From Ophiura sarsii (lineage: Eukaryota; Echinodermata; Ophiuroidea; Amphilepidida; Ophiuridae): a stretch of 64,000 nt of DNA. The stretch is from positions 77,265,982-77,329,981 of the forward strand of contig CM069447.1 in assembly GCA_035610835.1 (NCBI GenBank). Reading direction: 5' to 3'. The position numbers and the translations under genes were made by a program. This document shows positions 11,901 through 23,688 of this stretch, piece by piece (position 1 is the first letter of the stretch; each line of letters opens with the position of its first letter). Below the pieces are notes generated by a model that worked only from the letters and a program-made list of their open reading frames with translations, had not been told where the DNA came from and did not search any database.

Positions 11901-11908
11901 AATTGGTC

Positions 11909-14900
11909 CTGAAGAAGCACGTTGGGATATTTTCGAAGGATGATCTCGACATTGGTCTCACGACGGCAGTTGAACACCGAATAATAATAATAATATAATA
12001 AAAATGGATTTACTATAGCGCCCAATGCAAGGAGCCTCTGGGCGCTTAACATAACTATATTACAAAAAGAAAACAACATAATCAACCTAAAAACCATAAA
12101 ATATTATAAATAATTGCACATTATACAAGCAGGGAAATACACTTGTCCGACAACACGCCCTTCCGCCAACCTAGTCGCCGGATCCCTCCTTCAGACTATG
12201 CTGATGCCAAGGCTCACATCGAAGACCTACTCAGACGTCATTCGTCAAAAAGCCCCTTCGCATCACCCATTGTGTTGGTCCGGAAGAAGAATGGCGACAT
12301 TCGTCTCACGGTGGATTATAGACTTTTGAATGCAAGGACGATAAGGGATCAATATAATGTCCCCAAGATCGAAGACACATTCCACACCTTGAATGGCGCG
12401 TCCTGGTTCACCTGTTTAGACCTCAAGTCCGGATACTACCAAGTCGGAATGGCTGAAGAGGACAAGTCGAAGACCGCCTTCTGGTGTCCTCTTGGGTTCT
12501 ACGAGTTCAATCGCATGCCTCAAGAGATAACAAATGCACCTGCCACATTCCAGCGACTTATGGAGCAGTGTATGGGTGATCTGACTTCAGCTGGTGTCTT
12601 GGTGTATCTTGATGACATCCTCGTGTTCTCCGACAGCCTGGAACAACACCTTCAACGCTTGGATGAGGTACTTTCACGACTTGAGCAGTATTGTCTGAAG
12701 CTGAACAAGGACAAGTGCCATTTCGCCCCGACATCTGTCAAGTGCCTTGGTCATATCGTATCCAAGGATGGTGTTGTGACTGACCCCGACAAGATCACTG
12801 CTGTGGAGACCTGGCCTCGCCCTAACAACGTCAAAGAGTTGAAATCCTTCCTTGGGTTCGCTGGTTATTACAGGAGGTTCATCAAGAATTACAGCCACAT
12901 TGCGAAACCGTTGAACGAACTGACGCAGCTGTACGAGCCATTACGAAAGCGAGGACATCGCCGAGCTCCGACACCAGCCAGCAGACCAAGCCCTACCACG
13001 CCGTTTGAAGACAATTGGACGCCAGCCTGTGAGAAAGCCTTCAAGGATTTGCAAGCTATGTTGACAACATCTCCAGTGCTATCGTTTGCAGACTACAAGA
13101 GGCCATTTGTTCTTCACACAGATGCGAGTACGGCAGGACTTGGTGCAGCACTCTACCAAAAACAGGACGACGGAACTCTGCGAGTTATTGCCTACGCCAG
13201 CAAAGGGCTATCTATATAAGAGCGAGACCAGATACATAGCGCACAAGTTAGAATTCTGCGCTCTCAAGTGGTCTGTTACTGAGAAATTCAGCGATTACCT
13301 GTATGGATCTCATTTCACTATTTGGACGGACAACAATCCACTTACTTACGTCCTCACTACTGCAAAACTGGATGCTACAGGGCATCGATGGCTTGCTGCA
13401 CTAGCCAACTATGACTTCAACATCCTATACAAGCCAGGCAGAAATAACCAGGATGCAGATGGACTGTCTCGGCGGCCACAACCCCCACCATATGAAGATA
13501 GTGAATCCATCAGGTTCCAGGAGCAGGTAGAAAAACTACGAGCGATGTTTCACGGTGATGTAGACGACTGCTCAGAAGAAACAGTTCAAGCTATCTGCCA
13601 GGCGCACAGGATCACAAGGTCGACTGCTATGGCGGCAACTACTCAAGATGAATCTGAGGAAGCAGATGACGATGACATAGATACCCTATTAGAAGCACTA
13701 AGTGATTCCCCTGATGCAGTTCCAGCCGATTATTAAGCGACAGCAAGTCAAGACACCCTGCCCAGCCTAGGTCCCAGAGATTGGATCACTCTGCAACATG
13801 AAGACCCGGATATTGGTGTGGTTGTTGACTACCTCGTCAAGGGAATACGCCCAGACTCTACCATCATCAAGACATCTTCACCCGATGTGAAGCTACTTCT
13901 GCGTCAATGGAGTAAGCTCACACTCCGCGACAATGTCCTATACCGCACCATTCGATGATAAGAACCGCTATAAACTAGTACTGCCGAAAAGCCATGTCAC
14001 GGAAGCCTTTCAGAGCCTCCACAAACAGATGGGTCATCCGAGTTACGACAGAACGTTGGACCTCATTCGGCAGAGATTCTACTGGCCAAAGATTACTTCA
14101 GATGTCAAGGGGAGATGTGAATCCTGCCCACCATGCGTTCGCAGGAAGTCTCGACCACAGTCAGCTGCAACATTGACCAACATTGTCACTACTGGCCCAA
14201 TGGAGTTGGTGTGCATAGATTATCTAGGGATAGAGCCCGACAATAAGGATATAAGGAACGTTCTGGTGATCACAGACCATTACACACGTTATGCTCAGGC
14301 CTTCCCAACCAGAGATCAGAAAGCAACGACTGTGGCTAAGGTGTTGTGGGAGAACTACTTCGTCCACTATGGCCTTCCAACACGGCTTCATTCAGACCAA
14401 GGCAGAGACTTTGAGTCGAGGGTCATCAAGGAGCTGTGCAAGATACTGGGAATCACCAAGTCAAGGACGACGCCATACCATCCCCAGGGCAATGGCCAAG
14501 TAGAATGCTTTAACAGGACTCTACTGGATTTACTTGGTACTCTAGAGGATCACCAGAAGGCAGAATGGCGGTTGCATGTGAGACAATTAGTTCACGCCTA
14601 TAATTGCACCAGGAACGAGTCGACAGGTTTCTCGCCATACTATCTAATGTATGGACGTGAACCTCGCCTGCACATAGATGTGAGGATGGGTTTGACACCA
14701 ACTGCACAGGCTCCATCAAGCCATAAGAGCTACGCGAAGAAACTGCAAGAGAGATTGCGAGAAGCCCATCAACTAGCGTCAGCCAGAGCAAACAAGAAAG
14801 CAAACTCAAACAAGCAACGCTTTGATGCAAAAGTGAGGGAGTGCAGATTGATGCCCAATGACCGCGTGTTGGTGAAGAACGTAAGGATACGTGGGAAGCA

Positions 14901-15489
14901 TAAACTGGCCGATCGGTGGGAGTCTACCATTTATATAGTCGTCCGGCAGCCAAATGAGACCATCCCCGTATACGTGATTAGACCAGAGGATGGAGGCGGC
15001 CCAGATCGCACCCTTCATCGAAACTTGCTTCTTCCGTGCCCATATCAGGTTCAGGCCTCTAAGTCCACGGAAGCTGTAAGACTGCCACCGAAGCCTCGCC
15101 CAAGGACCAGGCAGACCGTCAGAACCACTAAAGGGACGAACAGTAGTTCTGGGGATGATGAGTCAGATGACGTATTGTATGTGGACATTCCGAGAAATGA
15201 TGCACCTGTCAATATTTTCAAACCAGTTCCTGCACCTCGGCTATCCATCATTTCAAGCGACACTGACCACCAGCCATCTAGCCAATCCTCGAGCGATAGC
15301 AACCCTCGGTCAGACGACGAAGAATCACCCCTCCCCAGGATCAACCTCAGGATCACGTATCTAGTGAATCTTCATCATCTGAAGACACTCCTGCTCCTCG
15401 ACCTCCAACACCACCAAGACGACAAATTAGTTCCCGAGCACCGACAAGACGCTTTGGTTACTCTGCCCCTGGAAAGCCGTTCAGTATGA
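11909..15489 (+). pseudogene. Ty3/Gypsy retrotransposon pol (RT, RNase H, integrase), decayed
   Basis: Pre-RT sequence begins at 11909 and is cut by a SINE-like insert (11981-12140). RT (12143-13219) has LDLKSGYYQVGM, FNRMPQEITNAPATFQ and the active-site box YLDD; Gypsy RTs usually read MPFGLxNAPATF, so PQEI is unusual. RNase H starts with TDAST and is broken by a frameshift near 13205-13215, continuing to 13736 (TDNNPLTYV). A TAA at 13734 stops the frame, which otherwise runs on to about 13950, where a further frameshift leads to the integrase (to 15489). Integrase has the zinc motif H-x3-H...CESCPPC, catalytic boxes IDYLG, LHSDQGRDFES and NGQVECFNR, and a GPY/F-like C-terminus. No gag, protease or 5' LTR is seen, so the copy is 5'-truncated and inactive. 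Confidence 0.95.
11981..12140 (-). mobile_element. SINE/LINE-tail insertion inside Gypsy pol
   Basis: About 160 bp separate two contiguous parts of the Gypsy pre-RT region. The insert begins with (ATA)n at 11981 followed by a short hairpin, AGCGCCCA ... TGGGCGCT. Read on the minus strand this is body, 3' hairpin, (TAT)n tail, the same arrangement as at 21361, 27468, 44442 and 58398. It is probably a SINE or truncated LINE end mobilised by a CR1/L2-type RT that recognises the tail hairpin. Confidence 0.75.
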
Positions 15490-15668
15490 GAACAACTACC
15501 TTTGTGGACGACGGAGAAGTGAATATACGCAGCCGAAAAGCACAGATCTTCGCCGACCTATTGCACCACTTTGGTACCCTTTGACTTCACCACACATGTT
15601 GACCTATGTTATATTTAGTTCAAGTTTATTTTTATTTTGTTCATTTGAATGTTGGGACACCATTCAGT

Positions 15669-15679
15669 AAGAGGGGGAG
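15669..15679 (+). promoter_or_regulatory. Polypurine tract of the Gypsy element
   Basis: AAGAGGGGGAG lies directly before the TGTGTAACC start of the LTR, as expected for the plus-strand primer of LTR-retroelement reverse transcription. Confidence 0.85.
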
Positions 15680-16000
15680 TGTGTAACCACCCATATAATG
15701 CAGTACTGGTTACCATTTCCATCCTATTTGATACACAACTTTAATGACTTAAGTAAACTTCACTCAGAGGTTTGCCCTATTGTATAATTGTTAGAGGGAG
15801 ATATAAGTCATCTTTATATCTATACAGCACTCAAGTCTGTTAACTACCAGGTTGCCAAGTGTCTTAAAGATTAAGCCCATTTGTAGCATAGTGTGTGATT
15901 GTTGTGCATTGATCCGCCCGGCAACACTCTCTTTGATCTGGACTGAACACACTATGATCATATAGCTACAAATATATTTGTATTTTCTCCATAAAATACA
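15680..16000 (+). repeat. 3' LTR of the Gypsy element (321 bp)
   Basis: Starts TGTGTAACCACCC right after the polypurine tract and ends AAAATACA, giving the canonical TGT...ACA ends. It contains TATA-like ATATCTATACAG and, near its 3' end, TTGTATTTTCTCCATAAAATAC. No matching 5' LTR lies upstream of pol; a partial copy of the 3' end is at 17742-17836. Confidence 0.8.
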
Positions 16001-17741
16001 GGTAAGGGCTTGTTCTTTTGCTAATAAAATGTTAAATGTAAATATATGTAAATATTATGTGACTTTTGTGTCATGTCAGTGGTTAGATGTGCCATTACTT
16101 TTGGGTTTATTTGTGTCAAGTACAGCATCTATCATGATGTATGCTCCATGTGCTATATGACTTGTTGACACCAAAACATTCATTTTACAAGCTCATCTAA
16201 CTTACTGTAAGAGTAAGACATAACTATTCATGAACTTAGTCACACATATAAGATGTATGAATTATTAAGGGAATGTTGATGATTAGATATCATACATGTT
16301 GAATGATCATTTAAGTAGTATTTTAGATGTAAAATGTAACTACCATAAGATGCAGTGTATCTTATGTTAGTCCGAGAGTGCCTGGTCTGTAGACCTTTGG
16401 GCCATTATGTGCGTGCATAGTCGAATTGCATTAAACCATGGCATTCTCATTCCCCAAAGAAATATATCAATGGGCTACATATCTAGGAGTGGCTAAATCC
16501 CAAGGGATTGATGAGTGTTGTTATAGTCCATTCAGTTGAACATACCATGTAACCCATAATAGGATTGTTTGTTGTTGGACTATTTGTAACTATGACCTCA
16601 CCAGGAAATGATGTGAGACCAATTCATATTTGTGCAAATGGACTATAGTAGTGAATACAAATACAGGAGCATTTTAGCTTAGCTCCTATATAGGTGGTAC
16701 AAAAGTCTTCTTTGTGGTATAATACGCAAAGAGTATAATAAGACCATCTCATTGAACTGTGTTTATATATAAACAAATTCTGAATAAAATGGTTAACACT
16801 GATCTATTGCAAGATACATTGGATTGTTCAAAGTTTATCCAATAGGAAACATGTATGTAGGCATTGGTACAAATGCCTAATGGAATCATGTTACTATGGG
16901 AGTTAAGACTTAGTTGTTTACATATTCATGAGATATATAGTAATACATTATTTACTATATCATATGGTTAGATAAGGTTGCTAGTTTTGACATTCTGACT
17001 TTAAGGAATGTTAATCATGTATTCAATCATCTTTTTTTACAAATATTGTGTGTTGTATATATTTCATTGAACAAATACAAATGCTAATGATTTAAGCCTA
17101 ACTAAATGCATTATTTGTTTTATATTTGCTTTGATGTTTTGGAGATACTCAATTAAATCATATTAAATCATGTTGTATTGATTAGATTATAAGTTGGAAT
17201 TAATATTTGGGCTTAGAATAACATTCTGGAGTTGATTAAGTTCATGTACTAATTTAATGTTACACAAATTATGTTTACCAAGTTATAATTAGTAAGGATC
17301 ATAATTATGGTTATATTATAATTTGTATGACCTATGTTTGGATATTATCAATTAATGTCAAGTGCAACTCTGTTGGCATCTAAGTTGCATTCTATTATTT
17401 TTGGATTTGTCAATTATCACACTTTAATATCTTTATGAGATTTATTAATTATACGTCCAAATTCATTTGTTTTGTTTATGATTGAGATCATTTATTATTC
17501 AAATATAATTGTTACTTATTAAAGTAAAGGTTTCAAACATGGAGAACATGGTATAATTAAATACTTGTTTGGGACAATTACATATTTTAAAGAGATACCT
17601 TTCATTAATGAATCGACAATTAATGAGATATATTATTAAACCATAGACGTTTATTAATACAAAAAGAGAATATTATTTATCGTAGAAAATGTATATATGT
17701 TTTGATTAGTTCAATATAAAAAAAATGGTATTTCACGAGTT
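16001..17741. other. AT-rich, no gene recognised
   Basis: About 1.7 kb of strongly AT-rich sequence between the LTR and a second LTR-end fragment. No domain-bearing frame, RNA gene or tandem repeat. It may be an internal insertion between two LTR copies. Confidence 0.5.
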
Positions 17742-17836
17742 TAGAAGACACGCTCTCTTTCATCTGGAATCCATCAGATGAACACACTATAAGAATATAG
17801 CTGCTACTATATTTGTATTTTCTTCATAAAAATACA
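17742..17836 (+). repeat. LTR 3'-end relic
   Basis: GAACACACTAT, ATATAGCT and TATATTTGTATTTTCTTCAT follow the same order as at 15930-16000, ending again in AATACA. About 90 bp match; upstream sequence does not. This is a truncated second LTR, from the same or a sister element. Confidence 0.75.
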
Positions 17837-18989
17837 GATTCCCAATACGTGGACGAGATGATGCCCTAATCGAGAGAAGATCCCCTTTGCCCCTTTCCCC
17901 TCAACGTTCTGCTGAACTAAGGATATAGTGACAACACCCTGCGTTTGATATATGCCCGTGATGGATACTGCATAGACAATGACAAATAAGGGGTGCACCC
18001 CGTGCTAAAGCACATTGACGCGCAGACAGCGAGCGATGCGCATGCGATGCTGCGTTGCGCATGTTGCGGTGTAGATATTTGATTTGTGAATATTTGTAAA
18101 TAAATTGTATATATATATTTTGCTCTGAATGCCAACATCATGTGTCAAGTAGTTTAACTGTTTCAGACTCCGACCATTCGGACCCGACCGTCCCACATCC
18201 ATCATGTGTTGTGAGGCACGGCTACAAAAGTATAATTGGTTGAAATTTAAAACTGGCGATTGCCTGTTCAAAGACATGACAATGCCAATTGTGCCATATA
18301 CAAGACAACTCGTTCCCATCCAAAGATGAAAACACTTGCTGATTCAGCTGAAATATCCTCATAGTTATACTAAGTCATGACATAGATCCTTCGTAGTTTG
18401 TGGCAACTAGTATATTGTTAGGACTGATGTTTTCAACAGCTATGGCAACTCAGAGAATAATTTCATCAGGAATCCAAGGAAAATTAATAATAAAGATTCA
18501 TAGAAAAATTCCAAATTTGAACTTACTGTTCCAGACAGTTTCGACGTCCGTTCGGATGTCTTTATCAATGGTGTATGACCGCTGATCCAGTGTTACCAGA
18601 AGATGTTGATTTTCTGGTGACGTCACGTGATGATTTTGATGACGTAATCCGGATCAAGCTATGGCAACTATATTTGTATTGAAAACTACTGTTAAACACT
18701 TGGAAGTGGCCTGAGCATAAATGCTGTTGAAATGGCATATTACATGATTTTTATAATAAACTAGAATATTGTCAACCGCACATACCAAGTCAGCTTTATT
18801 AGTGCTTTATTAGCACTTTATGGCACACTAGATGAGAATCAATCTTGCTGGAACCTATTCATGAGGCTTGATCAGTCTATAAACTGCAACTTGTCTTGAC
18901 TCTTTATATAGTAATGATGCACGGGCCTGTTCTTACAATGTTATCTCCGGCGCCTGTAAGACCACAACTTGTCGATTCGTTGTCATCTG
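17837..18989. other. No gene recognised
   Basis: No domain-bearing frame. A GTGACGTCACGTGATG palindromic stretch near 18617 contains a CRE-like core, but no promoter or exon can be tied to it. Confidence 0.4.
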
Positions 18990-19429
18990 CTTAATCTACA
19001 CTCGGTTCTTTTGTGCTATTGTGCACTGTCGGATGACCTCTGATGCACTCGGTCTTTTTGCAGACCAGTCTGGCTTTGCATTCCTTGATGAAATAAGTGT
19101 CCTTGGCGTTGTAATAACCCTCTTCCGGGTTCTCATAATGTGAACAACTGTTGACCAATTTATTATTAATAATACATTGGCTCCTACTGTGGTATACTGG
19201 CAAAGGTACGCTAACCCTTCTCTGATATTGTGTGTCTTATCTTCGACGCCATATTCAAACGCCTTTATTAATGTTGGGTATTTCAGAGGATCTCCATCAC
19301 ATTTACTTATCCTTTGCTTTGGTAGAGAGGCTCGTACCTGCTGTTGTATAAGCAGCTCTGTGAGTCTCATATCTTGCTGTTGTTGAATTTGGTTGTGATG
19401 CACTAGAAAGAGCGTTTGCGAATAATGCG

Positions 19430-21356
19430 CTTATGGATATCGCATATGATCTTGCTGCACTTGTTGTTGCAAACCTTGTTGTTGCGATCTTTGTTGTTGC
19501 GACAATTGTTGTTGCAAACCTTGTTGTTGCGACACTTGTGGCTGTAGACCTTGTTGTTGCAAACCTTGGGACGCATGTTGTTGCGCTACCTGTTGTTGCA
19601 AACCTTGTTGTTGCAAGCCTTGATATTGCGACGCTTGTTGCAACGACTGTTGTTGTTGCAATTATTGTTGTTGCAAACCTTGTGGTTGCAAACCTTTGTA
19701 TTGTGACGTTCGTTGCTGCGACACCTGTTGTTGCAAGCCTTGATATTGTGACGCTTGTCGTTGTGACGACTGTTGTTGCAAGCCTTGTTGTTGCAAACCT
19801 TGTTGATGCAATGATAGTTGTTGCAAACCTTGTTGTTGCAACATTTGTTTTTTGCGACGCTTGTTGTTGCGAAGACTGTTGTTGCAAACCTTGTTGTTGC
19901 GACGATTGTTGTTTCAAACTTTGTTGTTGCAAAGCCTTGATAATGCGGCGCTTGTTGCGACGACTGTTGTTGCAAACCTTGTTGTTGCAAACCTTGTTGT
20001 TGCGACGTTTGTTTTTGCGACGACTATTGTTGCGACGATTGTTGTTGCAAACCTTGTTGTTGCAAATCTTGTTGTTGCAAACCTTGTTGTTGCAAACCTT
20101 GTTGCGACGTTTGTTTTTGCGACGCTTGTTGTTGCGATGACTGTTGTTGCAAACCTTGTTGTTGCAATGATTGTTGTTGCAAACCTTGTTGTTGCAAGCC
20201 TTGATATAGCGGCGCCTGTTGCGACGACTTTTGTTGCAAACCTTGTTGTTGCAATGATTGTTGTCGCAAACCTTGTTGTTGCGATGATTGTTGTTGCAAA
20301 CCTTGTTGTTGCGATGATTGTTGTGGCAAACCTTGTTGTTGCGATGAGTTTTGTTGCAAACCTTGTTGTTGCGATGATTGTTGTCGCAAACCTTGTTGTT
20401 GCAATGATTGTTGCTGCAAACCTTGTTGTTGCAATGATTGTTGTCGCAAACCTTGTTGTTGCGATGATTGTTGTTGCAAACCTTGTTGTTGCAAGCCTTG
20501 ATATTGCGGCGCTTGTTGCGACGACTGTTGTGGCAAACCTTGTTGTTGCGATGAGTGTTGTTGCAAACCTTGTTGTTGCGATGATTGTTGTGGCAAACAT
20601 TGTTGTTACGATGAGTGTTGTTGCAAACCTTGTTGTTGCGATGATTGTTGTTGCAAACCTTGTTGTTGCGATAAGTGTTGTTGCAAACCTTGTTGCTGTG
20701 ATGACTGTTGTTGCAAACCTTGTTGTTGCGATGATTGTTGTTGCAAACCTTGTTGTTGCGATAAGTGTTGTTGCAAACCTTGTTGTTGCGACGTTTGTTT
20801 TTGCGACGCTTGTTGCGACGACTCTTGTTGCAAACCTTGTTGTTGCGATGATTGTTGTTGCAAACCTTGTTGTTGCAAGCCTTGATATTGCGGCGCTTGT
20901 TGCGACGACTGTTGTGGCAAACCTTGTTGTTGCGATGAGTGTTGTTGCAAACCTTGTTGTTGCGATGATTGTTGTGGCAAACATTGTTGTTACGATGAGT
21001 GTTGTTGCAAACCTTGTTGTTGCGATGATTGTTGTTGCAAACCTTGTTGTTGCGATAAGTGTTGTTGCAAACCTTGTTGCTGTGATGACTGTTGTTGCAA
21101 ACCTTGTTGTTGCGATGATTGTTGTTGCAAACCTTGTTGTTGCGATAAGTGTTGTTGCAAACCTTGTTGTTGCGACGTTTGTTTTTGCGACGCTTGTTGC
21201 GACGACTCTTGTTGCAAACCTTGTTGTTGCAATGATTGTTGTCGCAAACCTTGTTGTTTCAAGCCTTGATAATGCGGCGCTTGTTGCGACGACTGTTGTT
21301 GCAAACCTTGTTGTTGCAATGATTGTTGCTGCAAACCTTGTTGTTGTAACCCTTGT
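19430..21356 (-). repeat. Gln-coding tandem repeat array (about 15/30-bp units)
   Basis: The plus strand is built of TTGTTGTTGCAAACC and TTGTTGTTGCGATGA type 15-mers, giving 30-bp composite units. On the minus strand these read [14 protein letters not shown] decapeptides, and other frames read [10 protein letters not shown] or CNNKVCNN. The plus strand is also open for about 500 codons (VVANLVVAM), purely because the units lack stops. A 384-bp block is duplicated: 20455-20846 matches 20839-21231. Confidence 0.97.
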
Positions 21357-21360
21357 TAAT

Positions 21361-21716
21361 AAATAATAATAATAATAATAATATTACCGTTCTTATATAG
21401 CGCTTTTCACAATGCAAGCAAATCCCAAAGCGCTTTTTAAATCAATTATTATCGCTGTCAGTTTAGATATCAGAATCCTTTGGTCGCTACACTTAGGCGG
21501 CTACCAGTCGACAAGTGCACAAGCCTATCAGCACTACTTAGATTTTGATATCCTAACAGCTCCCCAAATATCGCTTGGGTCGACGAAGCAATTGAGAGTA
21601 AGTACCTTGCCCAAGGATACAAACATGTTGGCAGTAGTGGGGCTCGAACTCACAACCTTTGCATCGTGAGACAGGCGTCTTATCCACTAGACCACACACG
21701 CTCTCTCTCTATATAT
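21361..21716 (-). mobile_element. tRNA-derived SINE
   Basis: On the minus strand the head (about 21708-21635) is tRNA-like, with an A-box-like TAGTGGATAAG and a B box GAGTTCGAGCC. A body of about 200 bp follows, then a hairpin made of AGCGCTTT...AAAGCGCT and a (TAT)n tail at 21361-21381. It sits in the Gln repeat of the BEL gag: GTTGTTG(C/T)AA phrases lie on both sides. A TA/CT microsatellite lies at the head end (21700-21726). Confidence 0.85.
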
Positions 21717-22112
21717 ATATATATATTGTTGTTGCAAACCTTGTTGGTTCTGGAAGACCCAGCTTTGTACTCTTTGTGATTTTACCTCACATAGGGAGTC
21801 TTTATTATTGTCACATATTGTGCGGATTCTGGCATTGGCCATGGCCAGTTCCATTTCTACTTCCACGACTTCTCTTTGCCACTGTAATTATTGACTTCTT
21901 TGTAGTATTAGTGCTTCTTTCCTTTCTATTTCTTGTTTCCTTTTGAGTGCCTCCATCTTATAAGGTAACTCAGCTTTTCTAGCTGCAGCCTCTAATGTTA
22001 ACGCCCTTCCAGAGCTGGAGCTATATAGGCTGGTTACTACAGATTTGCTGGCATTTTCCTTAGAGGAAGCCGATGGCGAAAGGCCGCGAGAAGCCATGCT
22101 ATTAAGATACAT

Positions 22113-22871
22113 GCTAAAGTCACGATCAGACCTATGTATTGTTCTGCATAAATCTAGAGTTCGAACAATCGTGAACAGCAGCGTCTGGCGTAGTGCTATA
22201 TAGCGCCACCGTGCTATCGTAATATCATAGACGCAAGAATGTTTATGCCGTGCACTTGATGCTCCTTATTTGTAGGCGTATCTGCTAAATCCTTCTTAGG
22301 CTTTCTTATAACATTATTTGCTTATTGCAAACTGAGACAACTTGATTACAAATCTAACCTGCAGCGACACCGTTTTCACTTTTAAAATACAATTTAGAAA
22401 ATCGATCGGTTCCATTAGGCTAAAATGTCGTCATATTTGCATTCTAATCTTCTTTCGCAATTTTATTATCCACGGTATTACAGATATTTAGATAAACTTA
22501 CCTTTATACTAAGACTGACGTCGTATCCACTGTGCTAACGAAGAAGTGTATATGTGGAAGTGTTTTGTGTTAATATTGTGGCGAACCGCCGGTTAGTGAT
22601 GGTAAAACTAACCTGCGGTTACGCGAGTGATCTAGGCTTGAAGGCCGTGAGTAAGCGGTAAAAATGTGATTTACCTTATGATTAAAATGTGACAAAATAT
22701 AACAAAAGCACTAATATTTCAAATGTACAAATCACGTTTAATTGTGAACAACTGGATAAAATGCAAATTTGTTAATCACTCTAACATATCTCAGACACGA
22801 CCCTCATATTACTCACACATACCATACTTAATCATACTACAGGGAACACTTTAAGATCATCCTAATATTAC
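22113..22871. other. Upstream of BEL gag; no gene recognised
   Basis: This is where a 5' leader or LTR of the BEL element would lie, but no LTR pair could be shown. No domain-bearing frame. Confidence 0.4.
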
Positions 22872-23688
22872 TGATGCACAGGAAATATTTCTCCTGTGTA
22901 AATACTACAGTGATTACTTACTAATTAAACGGTGTGCACACAGGAATGTTAATTTCTCCTGTGTGAATACTACGCCGGTGATTAATTATTAATTAGATGG
23001 TGTGCACACAGGAATGTTAATCTCTCTTATGTGAATACTATGGTGATTAATTACTAATTATATGGTGTGCACACAGGAATGTTAATTTCTCCTGTGTGAA
23101 TGCTACGGTGATTACTTACTTTACTAATTGGACGGTGTGCACACAGGATGGTTGATTTCTCCTGTGTGAATACTACGGATTAATTACTAAGTAGATGGTG
23201 TGCACACAGGAATGTAATGTCTCCTTAGTGGATACTACGCCGGTGATTAATTACTAATTAGACGGTGTGCACACAGGAAGGTTGATTTCTTCTGTGTGAA
23301 TACTACGGTGATTAATCATTAATTGGATGGTGTGCACACAGGAAGGTTGATTTCTCCTGTGTGAATACTACAGTGATTACTTACTAATTGGATGGGGTGC
23401 TCACAGGAAGGTTATTTCTCCTGTGTGAATACTACAGTGATTACTTACTAATTAGACGGTGTGCACACAGGAAGGTTATTTCTCCTGTGTGAATACTACA
23501 TTGATTACTTACTAATTAGACGGTGTGCACACAGGAAGGTTGATTTCTCCTGTGTGAATACTACAGTGATTACTTACTAATTGGATGGGGTGCTCACAGG
23601 AAGGTTATTTCTCCTGTGTGAATACTACAGTGATTACTTACTAATTAGACGGTGTGCTCACAGGAAGGTGATTTCTCCTGTGTGTAAA
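22872..23688 (+). repeat. Tandem array, about 13 units of about 65 bp, each with a hairpin
   Basis: Units read GGTGTGCACACAGGAAGGTT, then ATTTCTCCTGTGTGAATACT, then ACGGTGATTACTTACTAATT. CACACAGGAA pairs with TTCTCCTGTGTG in every unit, so each can form a stem-loop. Hairpin starts are near 22877, 22937, 23005, 23070, 23140, 23203, 23270, 23335, 23401, 23464, 23528, 23593 and 23657. Units vary by small changes such as GCACACAGG to GCTCACAGG. Confidence 0.95.

Larger units (their letters stand above)
18990..22112 (-). pseudogene. BEL/Pao retrotransposon gag with expanded glutamine-rich segment
   Basis: Read on the minus strand. The N-terminal part (22112 or the second Met at 22097, to 21888) is charged and helical: EAAARKAELPYKMEALKRKQ, a BEL gag-like coiled coil. 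One in-frame stop at 21888-21890 is followed in the same frame by more coiled coil (EVEMELAMANARI) leading to NQQGLQQQ at about 21730. The Gln-rich stretch then continues, broken by a SINE, through about 2 kb of tandem repeats to 19430. The last part (19403-18996) carries LPKQRISKCDGDPLKYPTLI, AFEYGVEDKT and LCQYTT, matching the start of the DUF1759 region of Pao/BEL polyproteins, then shifts frame. Protease, RT and integrase are absent. The Q-rich length is far beyond anything usual for the family. Confidence 0.75.

Noticed and set aside
19852..21366. 504-residue plus-strand frame (VVANLVVAM repeats) that could pass for a membrane protein
   Set aside because: It lies entirely in the 15/30-bp tandem array; all frames are stop-poor there. 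The minus-strand Gln frame is linked to gag on both sides.
22872..23688. CRISPR-like array
   Set aside because: The units are joined without variable spacers and the genome is eukaryotic; it is an ordinary tandem repeat.
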